The position numbers and the translations under genes were made by a program. The notes beneath the pieces are model-generated. The model was given only the letters and a program-made list of their open reading frames with translations. It was not told the DNA's origin and did no database searches. 64,000 nucleotides of DNA from Cognatundibacterium crateris (GTDB lineage Bacteria; Pseudomonadota; Gammaproteobacteria; Burkholderiales; Burkholderiaceae_D): NCBI RefSeq assembly GCF_010078235.1, contig NZ_JAABOS010000002.1, positions 548,388 to 612,387 of the forward strand, read 5' to 3'. Shown here in pieces: positions 41,564 through 51,282 of the stretch (positions are counted from its first letter, which is position 1; the number at the start of each line of letters is the position of its first letter).

Positions 41564-43837
41564 ATGAATTCACCGATTCAATCTACCGAAGACGACCTGG
41601 TTTTCCTTGATGAACCAGATCACGATGAGTTTTCGGCAGCGTCGCAGACCCAGGCGAGCTGGAGAATCATGATTATCGATGATGATCCTGATGTCCATTC
41701 CGCGACGACTTTTGCTTTGGGCAGCCTGGAAATACAACATCGCCCCCTGAGTTTTGTCCATGCCTATTCCGCTGCAGAGGCAAGGGAAATTCTGCAAAGA
41801 GAAAAAGACATCGCCATCATTTTGCTTGATGTGGTGATGGAGCATGAAGATGCCGGCCTGCAGTTAGTCAATTACATCAGAAAAACCCTGCAACTGGCTG
41901 ACGTTCGCATCATTCTTCGCACCGGCCAGCCAGGATACGCGCCAGAAATTGACGCCATTCGCGATTATGATATTAACGACTACAAAACAAAATCCGAGTT
42001 AACGCGTACCAAACTCTATACCGCCGTCACCTCCGCCATCCGCTCCTACGAACAGATTTGCTCCATCAGTGCCAGCCGCCGCGGCCTGGAAATGATCATC
42101 AATGCCAGCACAGAACTGATGGCAAAACATGGTCTGCAAAATTTTGCCTCCGGCGTTTTAACACAAATTACCGGGTTACTTAATCTGGATACGGAGGGAT
42201 TTGTCTGTGCGCGGCAAAACCCGCTTGGTGATGAAAATACGGTCAACGATCTGCGCATCATCGCATCTACGGCTGGCATGTCCCATCTGGTGGACAGATC
42301 GCTGGCCGATTTAGACCGACCCAGCGTGCTGAGCCTGGTCAGCCGCTCGCTGAGCAGCAAGCAGAGTATTTATGAAGCGGACATGACCGCGCTGTATTTC
42401 AATAATGCAGAGAAAAAAGACTTCACGCTGTTTCTTGAAAACGGGCTACAACTGAACGAAATGGACAGGCGCCTGCTTGAGGTTTTTTGCGGTAACGTTT
42501 CGGTCGGCCTGGACAATGTGATTTTGAATTCACGTCTGCATAACTATGCTTTTTATGATTTGCTGACCGGCTTAGCGAATCGCCTTAAGTTACTGCAGAC
42601 ATTAAACGAAACCCTGAGTTCGCCGCTCAAAGAAAAAAGTGCGCTGTCACTGATCGACATCGACCACTTTGCGGAAACCAATGACGCCCTGGGACATCAG
42701 TTCGGCGATTTACTTCTGTATGCGGTGGCACAGCGACTGTTCAACCACTTCGGCACACAATGTCAATTGGCAAGGGTCGGCAGCGACACGTTTGCGCTAC
42801 TGGGCGATCAGGATCTGGTCAATCCAGATACAATACTCAAACTCTTTACTACACCTTTCCAAGTCGATCATCAGGACGTGCAGTTGTCGGCGACGATAGG
42901 TCTGATCAAACTCGGCGACTATGAAGGTGATGGCTCTGAAGCTTTAAAAGACACCAATATTGCACTCAAACGTGCGAAGACCAATCAACGCGGCGGTTAT
43001 GAATACTTTACCCGCAGCATGGGGGTCGAAATCCGGGAACGGGTTCTGCTGATGCACGCTTTACGCGCTGCGTTTGAACATGAGCGTCTGTTCCTGGTGT
43101 ACCAGCCACAGATAGACATGCGTACTGGTAAAGCCTTGGGTGCGGAAGCGCTGTTGCGCTGGCGTACCGACGAGGGGAAATTTATTCCTCCGGATCAGTT
43201 CATCCCTATCGCTGAATATTCTGGCCTGATCGTCGACATCGGCGAATGGGTGCTGCGCAGCGCCTTGTATGAACTGGTTCATCTGCGCAGCATGGGATAC
43301 ACAGAATTTCAAATGGCGATCAATGTCTCGCAAGCACAGTTTTCGCATCCTTTGTTTATGCAATCCCTGCACAAAGCACTGCAGGACACCAAGGCACCAC
43401 CTGAATTTGTGGAGCTGGAAATCACCGAATCCATGGCGATGAAAGATCCGGACTTGCTAATCAAAACACTGCATCAGATTAAGCAACTCGGGGTCAACAT
43501 CTCGATTGATGATTTCGGAACCGGATTTTCATCGTTGAGTCACCTGCAAAAACTGGATGTCGACAAACTCAAGATAGACCGCGCGTTTGTCAATGATATT
43601 CAGCAAGATGCCAGTGAAGGCAGTATCGCCAAAATGATCGTCCAGTTAGGTCAGAATCTGGGCCTGACCATCATTGCTGAGGGCGTAGAAAACCAGATGC
43701 AGGCCAACACCCTGCAAGAATACGGATGCTTCCTCGCACAAGGCTATTTCTATGCAAAACCACTGACCCAGCAAGACTTGCGCGCCTGGCTGCAGCAACG
43801 CGTCCAGCCGCAAAATCTGAGCTTAAATCAAAGCTGA
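41564..43837 (+). CDS. REC-DUF3369-GGDEF-EAL cyclic-di-GMP protein
   Basis: A 757-residue response-regulator phosphodiesterase. REC domain about 33-165 with acidic pocket IIDDDPD and phospho-acceptor Asp89 (LLDVV). DUF3369 sensor-like region about 170-325. The GGDEF domain (about 330-485) reads GSDTF at 406-410 in place of GGDEF, so cyclase activity is unlikely; it may bind GTP. The EAL domain (about 495-750) has EALLRW (528-533), ITESMAM, DDFGTG (649-654) and AEGVE, all intact, so it should hydrolyse c-di-GMP. No partner kinase is adjacent in phase. It is a monocistronic gene read opposite to aroC. Confidence 0.9.
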   Translation: MNSPIQSTEDDLVFLDEPDHDEFSAASQTQASWRIMIIDDDPDVHSATTFALGSLEIQHRPLSFVHAYSAAEAREILQREKDIAIILLDVVMEHEDAGLQLVNYIRKTLQLADVRIILRTGQPGYAPEIDAIRDYDINDYKTKSELTRTKLYTAVTSAIRSYEQICSISASRRGLEMIINASTELMAKHGLQNFASGVLTQITGLLNLDTEGFVCARQNPLGDENTVNDLRIIASTAGMSHLVDRSLADLDRPSVLSLVSRSLSSKQSIYEADMTALYFNNAEKKDFTLFLENGLQLNEMDRRLLEVFCGNVSVGLDNVILNSRLHNYAFYDLLTGLANRLKLLQTLNETLSSPLKEKSALSLIDIDHFAETNDALGHQFGDLLLYAVAQRLFNHFGTQCQLARVGSDTFALLGDQDLVNPDTILKLFTTPFQVDHQDVQLSATIGLIKLGDYEGDGSEALKDTNIALKRAKTNQRGGYEYFTRSMGVEIRERVLLMHALRAAFEHERLFLVYQPQIDMRTGKALGAEALLRWRTDEGKFIPPDQFIPIAEYSGLIVDIGEWVLRSALYELVHLRSMGYTEFQMAINVSQAQFSHPLFMQSLHKALQDTKAPPEFVELEITESMAMKDPDLLIKTLHQIKQLGVNISIDDFGTGFSSLSHLQKLDVDKLKIDRAFVNDIQQDASEGSIAKMIVQLGQNLGLTIIAEGVENQMQANTLQEYGCFLAQGYFYAKPLTQQDLRAWLQQRVQPQNLSLNQS

Positions 43838-44016
43838 CTCTGTGCATTACATGCGACGGAGTTTCTCTGATTGGCATTCTATCCCCGGATTTTTACTCCC
43901 TATCGCAATCTCGTGGCAAAGCAACTTACATTTCTCTAGAGTAGAGAATAGCTAAGTTGCTTAGCACCGGAAATCCTGATGCAGGATAGACGCGCGCCTT
44001 TAGAAGAGAGTAAATC

Positions 44017-45321
44017 ATGAATCCAAACACAGCAGACACGCTTAAAACATTACTCAGCGATTTCAGTGGCTGGCTGAGCCGCAGCTTTGATAAAACTGCC
44101 GCATGGGTAACACAGCTATCCTGGTGGAAGTTCTTCATTTTTGCGATTCTGCTCATGGCTGCAGGTGCCATCCTGCAAGACACCATATTCACGTCTGAAG
44201 AGAACATTGTTGTCAGCAAAAGTCCAAGTAAGAAAAGTAAAAAGAATTCACACACCATAGAAGGCGATGCCAATATCGATATAGACGAGACCGGCATCCG
44301 CATCCGCAAGCCCGGCAATGATGGCAAAGGTAAACAGATAGAAATTGACGAAAATGGGATCAGAGTTTTGACTGAACCAGGAACGATCAATTCATCTGGC
44401 ATGCCGGCAGCACCTGCAACTCCTGCAGCGCCGGTACAACCGGGAGCGCATGAAATCAGGACTGGCGACGATATCCATATTAAGTTGCCGCCAGAAGTCG
44501 CGCGTGAGATCAGCAATGAAATCAATAATGCAGTCGCCGATGCCGCCGATGAAGAAGTCAGAAGCTATAAGAAAACCTCATCAAAATGGTTCGCCAATTT
44601 TGTGCTGCTGGCCATCTTCGGTCTGTTTGGCATGAAGATTCTGATGGGCGGCAAGGTGCGCGCGGAAGAAAAAGCTAAAGAAGCAGGACTCGCAGCAGAA
44701 CGGGAATCGCTGCTGCGCCAGGTAAGTGAAGCGCAAATGCAGATGATGCAGGCGCAAGTTGAACCGCACTTTTTATTTAACACCCTGGCCTCGGTGGAAC
44801 ACCTGATAGAAACAGATCCACCGCGTGCAGCAGCCATGCAGCGCTGCCTGATCAGCTACTTGCGTGCGGTGTTGCCACAAATGCGGGAAAACGCCTCCAC
44901 CACTAATCTGGGGCGCGAAGCAGATATGATCAAATCCTATCTGGATCTGCTGAAAATGCGCATGGAGGAACGTCTGAACATAGACTTTGTCATGCCGGAA
45001 GGTTTAAGAAGCGCCTCCTTCCCACCCATGATGCTGCAATCACTGGTAGAAAACGCCATCAAGCACGGCCTGGAATGCAAGGCAGAAGGTGGCACTATCC
45101 AGTTCCGGGTTGAGGTCGCTCATAGTAAATTGCGTGTCTCTGTGACCGATGATGGCCTGGGCTTTGGCGCTATGCCCAGCAATGGCACTGGGCTGGGATT
45201 ACAAAATATCCGCGAACGCTTGAAATTATTGTATAAAGAAAAAGCACAGATGATCATTACCCCTAACCAGCCTAGCGGTGTCTGTGTCACGATAGAAATT
45301 CCTTACGAATTAGCCCATTGA
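44017..45321 (+). CDS. LytS/YehU-type sensor histidine kinase
   Basis: A 434-residue membrane kinase. Two membrane helices (about 36-54 and 192-210) bracket a periplasmic segment with two copies of an IDIDETGIRI/IEIDENGIRV motif (87-96, 108-117) and a Pro/Ala-rich stretch. A cytoplasmic coiled coil leads to the His_kinase domain: His251 in QVEPHFLFNTLAS is the phospho-site. The ATPase has LVENAIKHG and DDGLGFG plus GTGLGLQN. It is followed after 7 bp by its LytTR response regulator. The signal is unknown. Confidence 0.88.
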   Translation: MNPNTADTLKTLLSDFSGWLSRSFDKTAAWVTQLSWWKFFIFAILLMAAGAILQDTIFTSEENIVVSKSPSKKSKKNSHTIEGDANIDIDETGIRIRKPGNDGKGKQIEIDENGIRVLTEPGTINSSGMPAAPATPAAPVQPGAHEIRTGDDIHIKLPPEVAREISNEINNAVADAADEEVRSYKKTSSKWFANFVLLAIFGLFGMKILMGGKVRAEEKAKEAGLAAERESLLRQVSEAQMQMMQAQVEPHFLFNTLASVEHLIETDPPRAAAMQRCLISYLRAVLPQMRENASTTNLGREADMIKSYLDLLKMRMEERLNIDFVMPEGLRSASFPPMMLQSLVENAIKHGLECKAEGGTIQFRVEVAHSKLRVSVTDDGLGFGAMPSNGTGLGLQNIRERLKLLYKEKAQMIITPNQPSGVCVTIEIPYELAH

Positions 45322-45328
45322 ATAGCCT

Positions 45329-46087
45329 ATGCCAACCGCGATTATTGCCGATGACGAACGATTGATGCGCGACCAGTTACGGTCGCGCCTGGAACAAGCC
45401 TGGCCTGAATTACAGATACTGGACGAAGCAAAAAATGGTGAAGAAGCGATACAGCTAGTCGCTCAACATCGCCCTGACCTGGTGTTTCTCGATATCCGTA
45501 TGCCGATTAAGACTGGCCTTGAAGCAGCCAAAGAGATAGGTAACCAGACCCACATCGTATTCATCACAGCCTATGATCAGTATGCGATTCAGGCCTTTGA
45601 GCATGGTGCAGTCGATTATGTCTTAAAGCCTGCAGATCTGGAGCGCCTGGGCAAGACCATAGAACGCCTCAAAGCACGCTTACAGACACAGACTCAGCCT
45701 GCGGACATGAGTCAGCTACTCGGACAACTGGCGAAGCAAATGGGCATTGCCAGCAAACCGGCTTATCTGCAGTGGATACAGGCATCGATAGGTCAGGAGC
45801 TGCGCCTGATCCCGGTAGAAGAAATTTTGTTTTTCCAGTCAGATGAGAAATACACCCGGGTACAAACCAGTAACTATGAGGCACTGATCAGAAAGCCCGT
45901 GCGCGACCTGGCTGAAGAACTGGATCCAGCACTGTTCTGGCAAATTCACCGCTCCACGCTAGTCAATGCTAAAGCCATTTCAGGCGTGGTGCGAGATCTG
46001 CGCGGACGCCATCTGGTGCAGATTAAGGGGTCCACTGAAAAGCTGGAAGTCAGCAGGAGCTTTGTACATCTGTTCAAACAAATGTGA
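45329..46087 (+). CDS. LytTR-family response regulator
   Basis: A 252-residue transcription regulator of the AlgR/LytR type. REC domain 1-120 with phospho-acceptor Asp55 (VFLDIRMP) and Lys in the KPADLE region. The LytTR DNA-binding domain spans about 148-250 (LIPVEEILFFQSDEKYTRV, FWQIHRSTLVNAKAI). It is cotranscribed with the kinase upstream and followed by a terminator at 46116. Confidence 0.92.
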   Translation: MPTAIIADDERLMRDQLRSRLEQAWPELQILDEAKNGEEAIQLVAQHRPDLVFLDIRMPIKTGLEAAKEIGNQTHIVFITAYDQYAIQAFEHGAVDYVLKPADLERLGKTIERLKARLQTQTQPADMSQLLGQLAKQMGIASKPAYLQWIQASIGQELRLIPVEEILFFQSDEKYTRVQTSNYEALIRKPVRDLAEELDPALFWQIHRSTLVNAKAISGVVRDLRGRHLVQIKGSTEKLEVSRSFVHLFKQM

Positions 46088-46115
46088 CACCCTCCCCCAC
46101 CAGGTAAGCAGACAT

Positions 46116-46146
46116 AAAAAAACCGGATTTGACTCCGGTTTTTTTA
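46116..46146. terminator. Bidirectional terminator between response regulator and pit
   Basis: AACCGGA/TCCGGTT with a six-base loop, flanked by A and T runs on both sides, serves the two convergent genes. Confidence 0.85.
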
Positions 46147-47157
46147 TTACAGAATTTGCTTACCTATCCACCAGGCGATCGCTGCGACAAACGCAGATGC
46201 AGGTATCGTCAGCACCCAGGCCCACACAATATTGCCCGCAACACCCCAACGTACTGCCGACATTTTTTGTGAAGAGCCTACGCCAACAATCGCACCGGTA
46301 ATCGTATGCGTGGTTGACACTGGAATACCCATCGCGGTTGCAATGAACAAGGTAATCGCACCGCCAGTTTCAGCACAGAAGCCACCAACAGGTTTCAGCT
46401 TGGTGATTTTCTGACCCATGGTTTTCACGATACGCCAGCCACCAAACAAAGTACCCATACCTATCGCCGCATAGCAAGACAAGATCACCCACATCGGTGG
46501 CATCGCGTCATGCGTACTGGAATACCCACCAGCAATCAGCAACATCCAGATGATACCCATGGTTTTTTGCGCATCATTACCACCATGTCCCAGACTATAC
46601 ATGGACGCCGACACCAGTTGCAGACGACGGAACCATTTATCGACCTTCATCGGTGTGGAACGTACGAATAGCCAGGAGACCAGCAACATCATCAGAGAAC
46701 CCAGCAGGAAACCGAGCAAAGGAGATAGCACGATGAAGCTGATGATTTTCCACAATCCAGCAGAAACCAGGGCGGATGTACCAGACTTGGCAACAGCAGC
46801 TCCGACCATGCCACCAATCAGTGCATGCGAGGATGAAGATGGAATACCAAAATACCAGGTCACCAAATTCCAGAAAATGGCTCCGACCAAAGCACCAAAA
46901 ATCACATAGTGATCAATAGCCCAAGGCTGTATAGTTCCCTTACCAACGGTAGCTGCCACCGTCAACGGAAAAGCAACGATCGCTAAGACATTAAAAAAGG
47001 CCGCCATCGCCACCGCGGTTTGCGGCTTCAAAACACCGGTTGAAACGACAGTTGCGATCGCATTCGCTGCATCGTGAAAGCCGTTCATAAAATCAAATAG
47101 CAATGCCAGCACGACCAAGCCTGCGATGACATAAATGCTAATTTGTAAAGTTTGCAT
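46147..47157 (-). CDS. PiT-family inorganic phosphate transporter
   Basis: A 336-residue symporter with about ten membrane helices. Both PiT signature repeats are present: GFHDAANAIATVVSTGVL near the N-terminus and GGNDAQKTMGI in the second half; GIPVSTTHTITGAI is also typical. It imports phosphate (or metal-phosphate) with low affinity. It is downstream of a DUF47 PhoU-like gene, its usual partner. Confidence 0.92.
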   Translation of the reverse strand: MQTLQISIYVIAGLVVLALLFDFMNGFHDAANAIATVVSTGVLKPQTAVAMAAFFNVLAIVAFPLTVAATVGKGTIQPWAIDHYVIFGALVGAIFWNLVTWYFGIPSSSSHALIGGMVGAAVAKSGTSALVSAGLWKIISFIVLSPLLGFLLGSLMMLLVSWLFVRSTPMKVDKWFRRLQLVSASMYSLGHGGNDAQKTMGIIWMLLIAGGYSSTHDAMPPMWVILSCYAAIGMGTLFGGWRIVKTMGQKITKLKPVGGFCAETGGAITLFIATAMGIPVSTTHTITGAIVGVGSSQKMSAVRWGVAGNIVWAWVLTIPASAFVAAIAWWIGKQIL

Positions 47158-47272
47158 GAAATTTACTCTGCTCTATCTGCTCTATATAGCGCCGGCAAAA
47201 ACTACCGGCCCCGATCAATCAATCTTGATCAGCCCGCAGGCTGATCGGTCAAACACAATCCAAGAGGAAAAA

Positions 47273-47899
47273 TTACGCGTTCTCTACAATAATGCCTTCG
47301 ATGATATTCGCAACGTCTTCGCAACGGTCAGTCACAGTTTCCAGAATCTCGTAGATCGCTTTGAGTTTGATCAGATTGCGCACATCAGGTTCGTCGCGGA
47401 ACAGCTTGGACATCGCTGCGCGCATCACATGATCCGCATCCGATTCCAGCCTGTCGATTTCTTCACAAATCGTCAGAATTTCGCGCGAATTGTTCATGTT
47501 ATGCAACAGGCCCACCGCTGCTTTGACTTTTTCAGCACAAGCAAGGCACAGTTCAGCCAGGCGCTTGGCTTCTGGCGTGATTTCGCGGATGTCGTACAGG
47601 GAGATGGTTTGTCCTGCATCTTCCAACAAATCCAGAATATCATCCATGCGTGTGATGAGTTTATGAATATCATCGCGGTCTATCGGCGTGATAAATGTCT
47701 TATGCAGTAACTCGATGGTATTGTAAGTCACCGCATCAGCTTGTTTTTCTATACCTTCTATCGCATGAACACGGTTTTCGAGATCGTCGAAATTGGTCAT
47801 CAAAGCCAGCATTTCTTTAGAACCTTTGACACACAAATCAGCGTGCTGGTTGAAAAGCTCAAAGAATTTGCCTTCGGTAGGCATCAAACGTCCAAACAT
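47273..47899 (-). CDS. DUF47 (PhoU-like) partner of the phosphate transporter
   Basis: A 208-residue all-helical protein of the DUF47/TIGR00153 family, related to PhoU. Acidic metal-binding-type motifs are visible (EGIEKQADAVTYN and EICEEIDRLESDADHVM). DUF47 proteins sit next to PiT transporters and are thought to control them. A 115-bp gap separates it from the transporter gene, same direction. Confidence 0.9.
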   Translation of the reverse strand: MFGRLMPTEGKFFELFNQHADLCVKGSKEMLALMTNFDDLENRVHAIEGIEKQADAVTYNTIELLHKTFITPIDRDDIHKLITRMDDILDLLEDAGQTISLYDIREITPEAKRLAELCLACAEKVKAAVGLLHNMNNSREILTICEEIDRLESDADHVMRAAMSKLFRDEPDVRNLIKLKAIYEILETVTDRCEDVANIIEGIIVENA

Positions 47900-48013
47900 T
47901 TTTTTCTCACTGAAAATAGAAAATTACAAGAACCAATTTCATGGATTCAATTGGTCGAAAACAAAAAACACAAAAAACACAACCCGTGCATCTTTACATG
48001 ATGCACAGCTACA

Positions 48014-49414
48014 TCAGGACTCGCTGTCTCCGTAAATAGACAAGGAACCCACGTAATTATCAAACTTGGTGTACTCACCCAGGAAGGTTAAGCGCACGCT
48101 GCCTATCGGGCCGTTACGCTGTTTACCGATAATGATTTCCGCCGTACCCTTATCAGGAGAATCAGGGTTATAGACCTGATCACGGTAAATAAACATGATC
48201 ACGTCCGCATCCTGCTCAATAGCGCCTGATTCACGCAAATCCGACATGACCGGACGCTTATTTGGACGCTGCTCCAGCGAGCGGTTCAGCTGCGACAAGG
48301 CAATCACAGGGCAATTCAGTTCCTTGGCCAGACCTTTCAGGTTTCGGGAAATTTCAGAAATTTCTGTGGCCCGGTTCTCACCCGCCACGTTGGCCGACAT
48401 CAGTTGTAAGTAGTCGACGATAATCAAACCCAGCTTACCGCACTGGCGCGCCAAACGCCTGGAACGGGCACGCAATTCTATCGAGCTCAATGCCGGCGTT
48501 TCATCGATATACAACTGCGCTTCGTTCATTTTTTGAATCGCGTGCGTCAGTTTAGGCCAATCTTCATCCGACAGCTTACCGATACGCAAACGGCTTTGAT
48601 CAAGACGTCCAACCGAGCCCAGCATACGCATCGCTAACTGTGCGCCGCCCATCTCCATGGAAAACACAGCAACCGGCAAACCGCTGTCAATGGCCACATT
48701 CTCACCAATATTCAGGGAAAACGCGGTCTTACCCATCGAAGGACGACCAGCAACAATCACCAGATCACCAGGCTGCAAACCTGAAGTCATCTTATCCAGA
48801 TCGACAAATCCAGTCGGGACACCGGTAATATCATTCTGATTGTCACGGTTATACAGCTCATCAATCCGCTCAACCACTTGTGTGAGCAAAGGCTGAATCG
48901 CCTGAAACCCCTGTGCTCCGCGCGCACCTTCTTCTGCAATAGCGAAAATTTTTGATTCCGCCTCATCCAGCATTTGCTTAACTTCTTTGCCCTGAGGATT
49001 AAAGGCATTGCCTGCAATTTCATCGGAAACAGTGATCAATTTCCGCAATACACCACGATCACGCACAATCTCAGCATAACGCCGGATATTTGCTGCCGAG
49101 GGAGTATTTTGCGCCAAGGCATTCAAATAGGTCAGACCACCGGCCTCTTCCGCCTTTCCTTGCACGCTCAGCGCTTCATAGACGGTGATTACATCGGCCG
49201 GACGGGAACTGTTGATCAGTTTGACCATGCATTGGAAAATAATCCTGTGGTCATAGCGATAGAAATCCTCTTCACTGATGAAGTCGGCAATACGGTCCCA
49301 TGCCGCGTTGTCGAGCAACAAACCACCAAGCACAGATTGCTCTGCTTCGATGGAATGAGGAGGTACGCGTAGCGCGTCAAGTTGTGGGTCAGAAGCTGCT
49401 TTCATGGCGCGCAT
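48014..49414 (-). CDS. dnaB: Replicative DNA helicase
   Basis: Hexameric fork helicase (466 residues). N-terminal helical domain (SIEAEQSVLGGLLLDN...) and RecA-like motor with Walker A GRPSMGKTAF, Walker B LIIVDYLQLM and the arginine-finger region near KQRNGPIGSV. It follows the rpsF-rplI operon but is separated by a terminator. It is the likely target of the phage P-like loader. ATG at 49405 is a possible alternative start. Confidence 0.97.
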   Translation of the reverse strand: MRAMKAASDPQLDALRVPPHSIEAEQSVLGGLLLDNAAWDRIADFISEEDFYRYDHRIIFQCMVKLINSSRPADVITVYEALSVQGKAEEAGGLTYLNALAQNTPSAANIRRYAEIVRDRGVLRKLITVSDEIAGNAFNPQGKEVKQMLDEAESKIFAIAEEGARGAQGFQAIQPLLTQVVERIDELYNRDNQNDITGVPTGFVDLDKMTSGLQPGDLVIVAGRPSMGKTAFSLNIGENVAIDSGLPVAVFSMEMGGAQLAMRMLGSVGRLDQSRLRIGKLSDEDWPKLTHAIQKMNEAQLYIDETPALSSIELRARSRRLARQCGKLGLIIVDYLQLMSANVAGENRATEISEISRNLKGLAKELNCPVIALSQLNRSLEQRPNKRPVMSDLRESGAIEQDADVIMFIYRDQVYNPDSPDKGTAEIIIGKQRNGPIGSVRLTFLGEYTKFDNYVGSLSIYGDSES

Positions 49415-49520
49415 TATACCTGCTAAATCAATTTCCCAAACAACACAAAACAGCCCGATTTGCGCTTTGTATACATAACAACAAAGCTAAAATTGTATAA
49501 ATTATTTATTTGCAGAAAAT

Positions 49521-49548
49521 AAAAAAGCCGGGTTAAACCCGGCTTTTT
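49521..49548 (-). terminator. Terminator of the rpsF-priB-rpsR-rplI operon
   Basis: GCCGGGTT/AACCCGGC stem with U-rich tail on the leftward strand, just after the rplI stop codon. Confidence 0.8.
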
Positions 49549-49564
49549 AGGAAGCGAACGAAGC

Positions 49565-50017
49565 TTAAGCTTGTTCAGCAACAACAGAGATAGTCACGTT
49601 CACAACAACGTCTGTATGCAATGCAACAGATACTGCGTGCTCGCCAACTACTTTCAGTGGGCCTTGTGGCAGACGCACTTGTGATTTTTCAACTGTGAAA
49701 CCTTGTTTTGCCAGGGCTTCAGCGATGTCGAAGTTAGTTACGGAACCAAACAAACGACCATCAACACCTGCTTTTTGAGCAACTTGAACGGTAGAACCTT
49801 CCAGTTTTTCGCCTTGAGCCTGTGCAGCAGCCAATTTCTCAGCAGCAGCTTTTTCCAGATCTGCACGCTTCGCTTCAAATTCAGCGATAGCAGCTGCAGT
49901 AGCACGACGTGCCATACGTTGTGGAATCAGGAAGTTACGTGCATAACCGTCTTTTACACGAACTACATCACCCAGGTTGCCGAGATTAACGACTTTATCC
50001 ATCAGAATAACTTGCAT
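49565..50017 (-). CDS. rplI: 50S ribosomal protein L9
   Basis: A 150-residue ribosomal protein with the L9 N-terminal signature ([24 protein letters not shown] region), a long central helix and the C-terminal rRNA-binding domain. Last gene of the operon. A GGAGAAAA site precedes the ATG. Confidence 0.97.
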   Translation of the reverse strand: MQVILMDKVVNLGNLGDVVRVKDGYARNFLIPQRMARRATAAAIAEFEAKRADLEKAAAEKLAAAQAQGEKLEGSTVQVAQKAGVDGRLFGSVTNFDIAEALAKQGFTVEKSQVRLPQGPLKVVGEHAVSVALHTDVVVNVTISVVAEQA

Positions 50018-50044
50018 ATTTTTCTCCTAATACTTGGTCGTCAA

Positions 50045-50329
50045 TTACGCTGTGTGCAGATCAGTGTAAGGCAACAACGCTAAGTAGCGTGCGCGCTTGA
50101 TCGCTGTGTCAACTTGACGCTGGTACAGTGCTTTAGTACCTGTCAAACGTGCAGGCATAATCTTGCCGTTTTCTTGTACGAAATCTTTCAGAGTGTCTAC
50201 GTCTTTGTAGTCCACTTTTTCTACGTGTGCTGCTGTGAAGCGGCAGAATTTTTTACGCTTGAACAAAGGATTTTGTTGCTGACGCTTTTGCTTCAATTTG
50301 CTTTTATCAAATTTTTTACCGAATGCCAT
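50045..50329 (-). CDS. rpsR: 30S ribosomal protein S18
   Basis: A 94-residue S18 with an N-terminal Lys/Gln-rich extension of about 20 residues, then [21 protein letters not shown] and the conserved [21 protein letters not shown] block. It pairs with S6 on the 30S platform. The extension is common in betaproteobacteria. Confidence 0.97.
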   Translation of the reverse strand: MAFGKKFDKSKLKQKRQQQNPLFKRKKFCRFTAAHVEKVDYKDVDTLKDFVQENGKIMPARLTGTKALYQRQVDTAIKRARYLALLPYTDLHTA

Positions 50330-50338
50330 TTTTGGCTC

Positions 50339-50638
50339 CTAATCAAGTAAATGTGTCCCGACTTCAGTGATATGAAAAACGAGACTTTTGCTGTTGCGAT
50401 TTTTGCGTGCTAAAAACCCGGAAAAACAAAACTCAACATCGAGCGGCAAATCTGAAACAACTTTGGACTGTTCACCGGCAGCCAGTGCTGCCAATTCAAC
50501 TTCCACCAGTCTTGATAAGCCCGCCTCTTTTTGTTGAGAGCTGTGCAACAACACACCATTCGCTATCGGAATACCCGCCGGCGTATAACGCACCGCAGCT
50601 TTTTCGATTAATTTAGCGACTATAGTTAGTTGATTCAC
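50339..50638 (-). CDS. priB: Primosomal replication protein N
   Basis: A 99-residue OB-fold protein that stabilises PriA on DNA during replication restart. Family features: NQLTIVAKLIEK start and GIPIANGVLLHSSQQ (the single-strand-binding face). It lies between rpsF and rpsR, its usual position. Confidence 0.93.
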   Translation of the reverse strand: MNQLTIVAKLIEKAAVRYTPAGIPIANGVLLHSSQQKEAGLSRLVEVELAALAAGEQSKVVSDLPLDVEFCFSGFLARKNRNSKSLVFHITEVGTHLLD

Positions 50639-50671
50639 CAGGTTGTCACACGACCTTTAAAAATAAAGAAA

Positions 50672-51040
50672 TTAAGCAGCTGGTGCTTCAACGCGTTGTG
50701 CTTTCGCTGCGTCTTCTTTCTGAACAGCTTTCATCATTGGAGATGGTGCTGTTTCAGCTTTCTTCATTTTAACTGTCAGGTGACGCAGAACAGCATCATT
50801 GAATTTGAATGCGGTTTCCAGCTCAACCAGAGTCTCTGCATCGCACTCGATGTTCATGCAAACATAGTGTGCTTTTGCCAGTTTCTGGATCATGTAAGCC
50901 AATTGACGACGGCCCCAGTCTTCTACGCGGTGGATCTGACCACCACGAGCAACAACACTGGCTTTGTAACGTTCGATCATTGCCGGAACTTGCTCGCTTT
51001 GATCCGGATGTACGATAAATACGATTTCATAATGACGCAT
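50672..51040 (-). CDS. rpsF: 30S ribosomal protein S6
   Basis: A 122-residue S6 ([19 protein letters not shown] start, [11 protein letters not shown] motif) with the family's longer Ala/Lys-rich tail. First gene of the operon, with AAGGAGAA before the ATG. Confidence 0.97.
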   Translation of the reverse strand: MRHYEIVFIVHPDQSEQVPAMIERYKASVVARGGQIHRVEDWGRRQLAYMIQKLAKAHYVCMNIECDAETLVELETAFKFNDAVLRHLTVKMKKAETAPSPMMKAVQKEDAAKAQRVEAPAA

Positions 51041-51230
51041 ATATTCTCCTTATGGACAATAAAAATAGCCTGCCTCGGCGTCAAGACGAGTGCAGGAAGA
51101 GGAAAGCCGACGATTTTAACTGGTTTCCCCGGTTAACTCAAACTATTTCAACACCCTGCGCAAACGCCTACCCACACTTAGGAATTTTCTGTATCGAAAA
51201 GATCAAATAGCGCTTGCAGATTCAATGACA

Positions 51231-51263
51231 CTGTATAAAAATACAGACTGTTCATACGTACAG
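51231..51263 (+). promoter_or_regulatory. Two tandem LexA (SOS) boxes
   Basis: CTGTATAAAAATACAG (51231-51246) and CTGTTCATACGTACAG (51248-51263) both match CTGT-N8-ACAG exactly and are one base apart. They lie 20 bp upstream of the lexA start, covering its promoter, and imply tight self-control. Confidence 0.93.
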
Positions 51264-51282
51264 CGCAATTTACGGATATTTC

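Noticed and set aside
51041-51130. Possible S6:S18-binding mRNA leader upstream of rpsF
   Set aside because: A GC-rich hairpin is present, but I could not identify the conserved bulge of the known motif with confidence.
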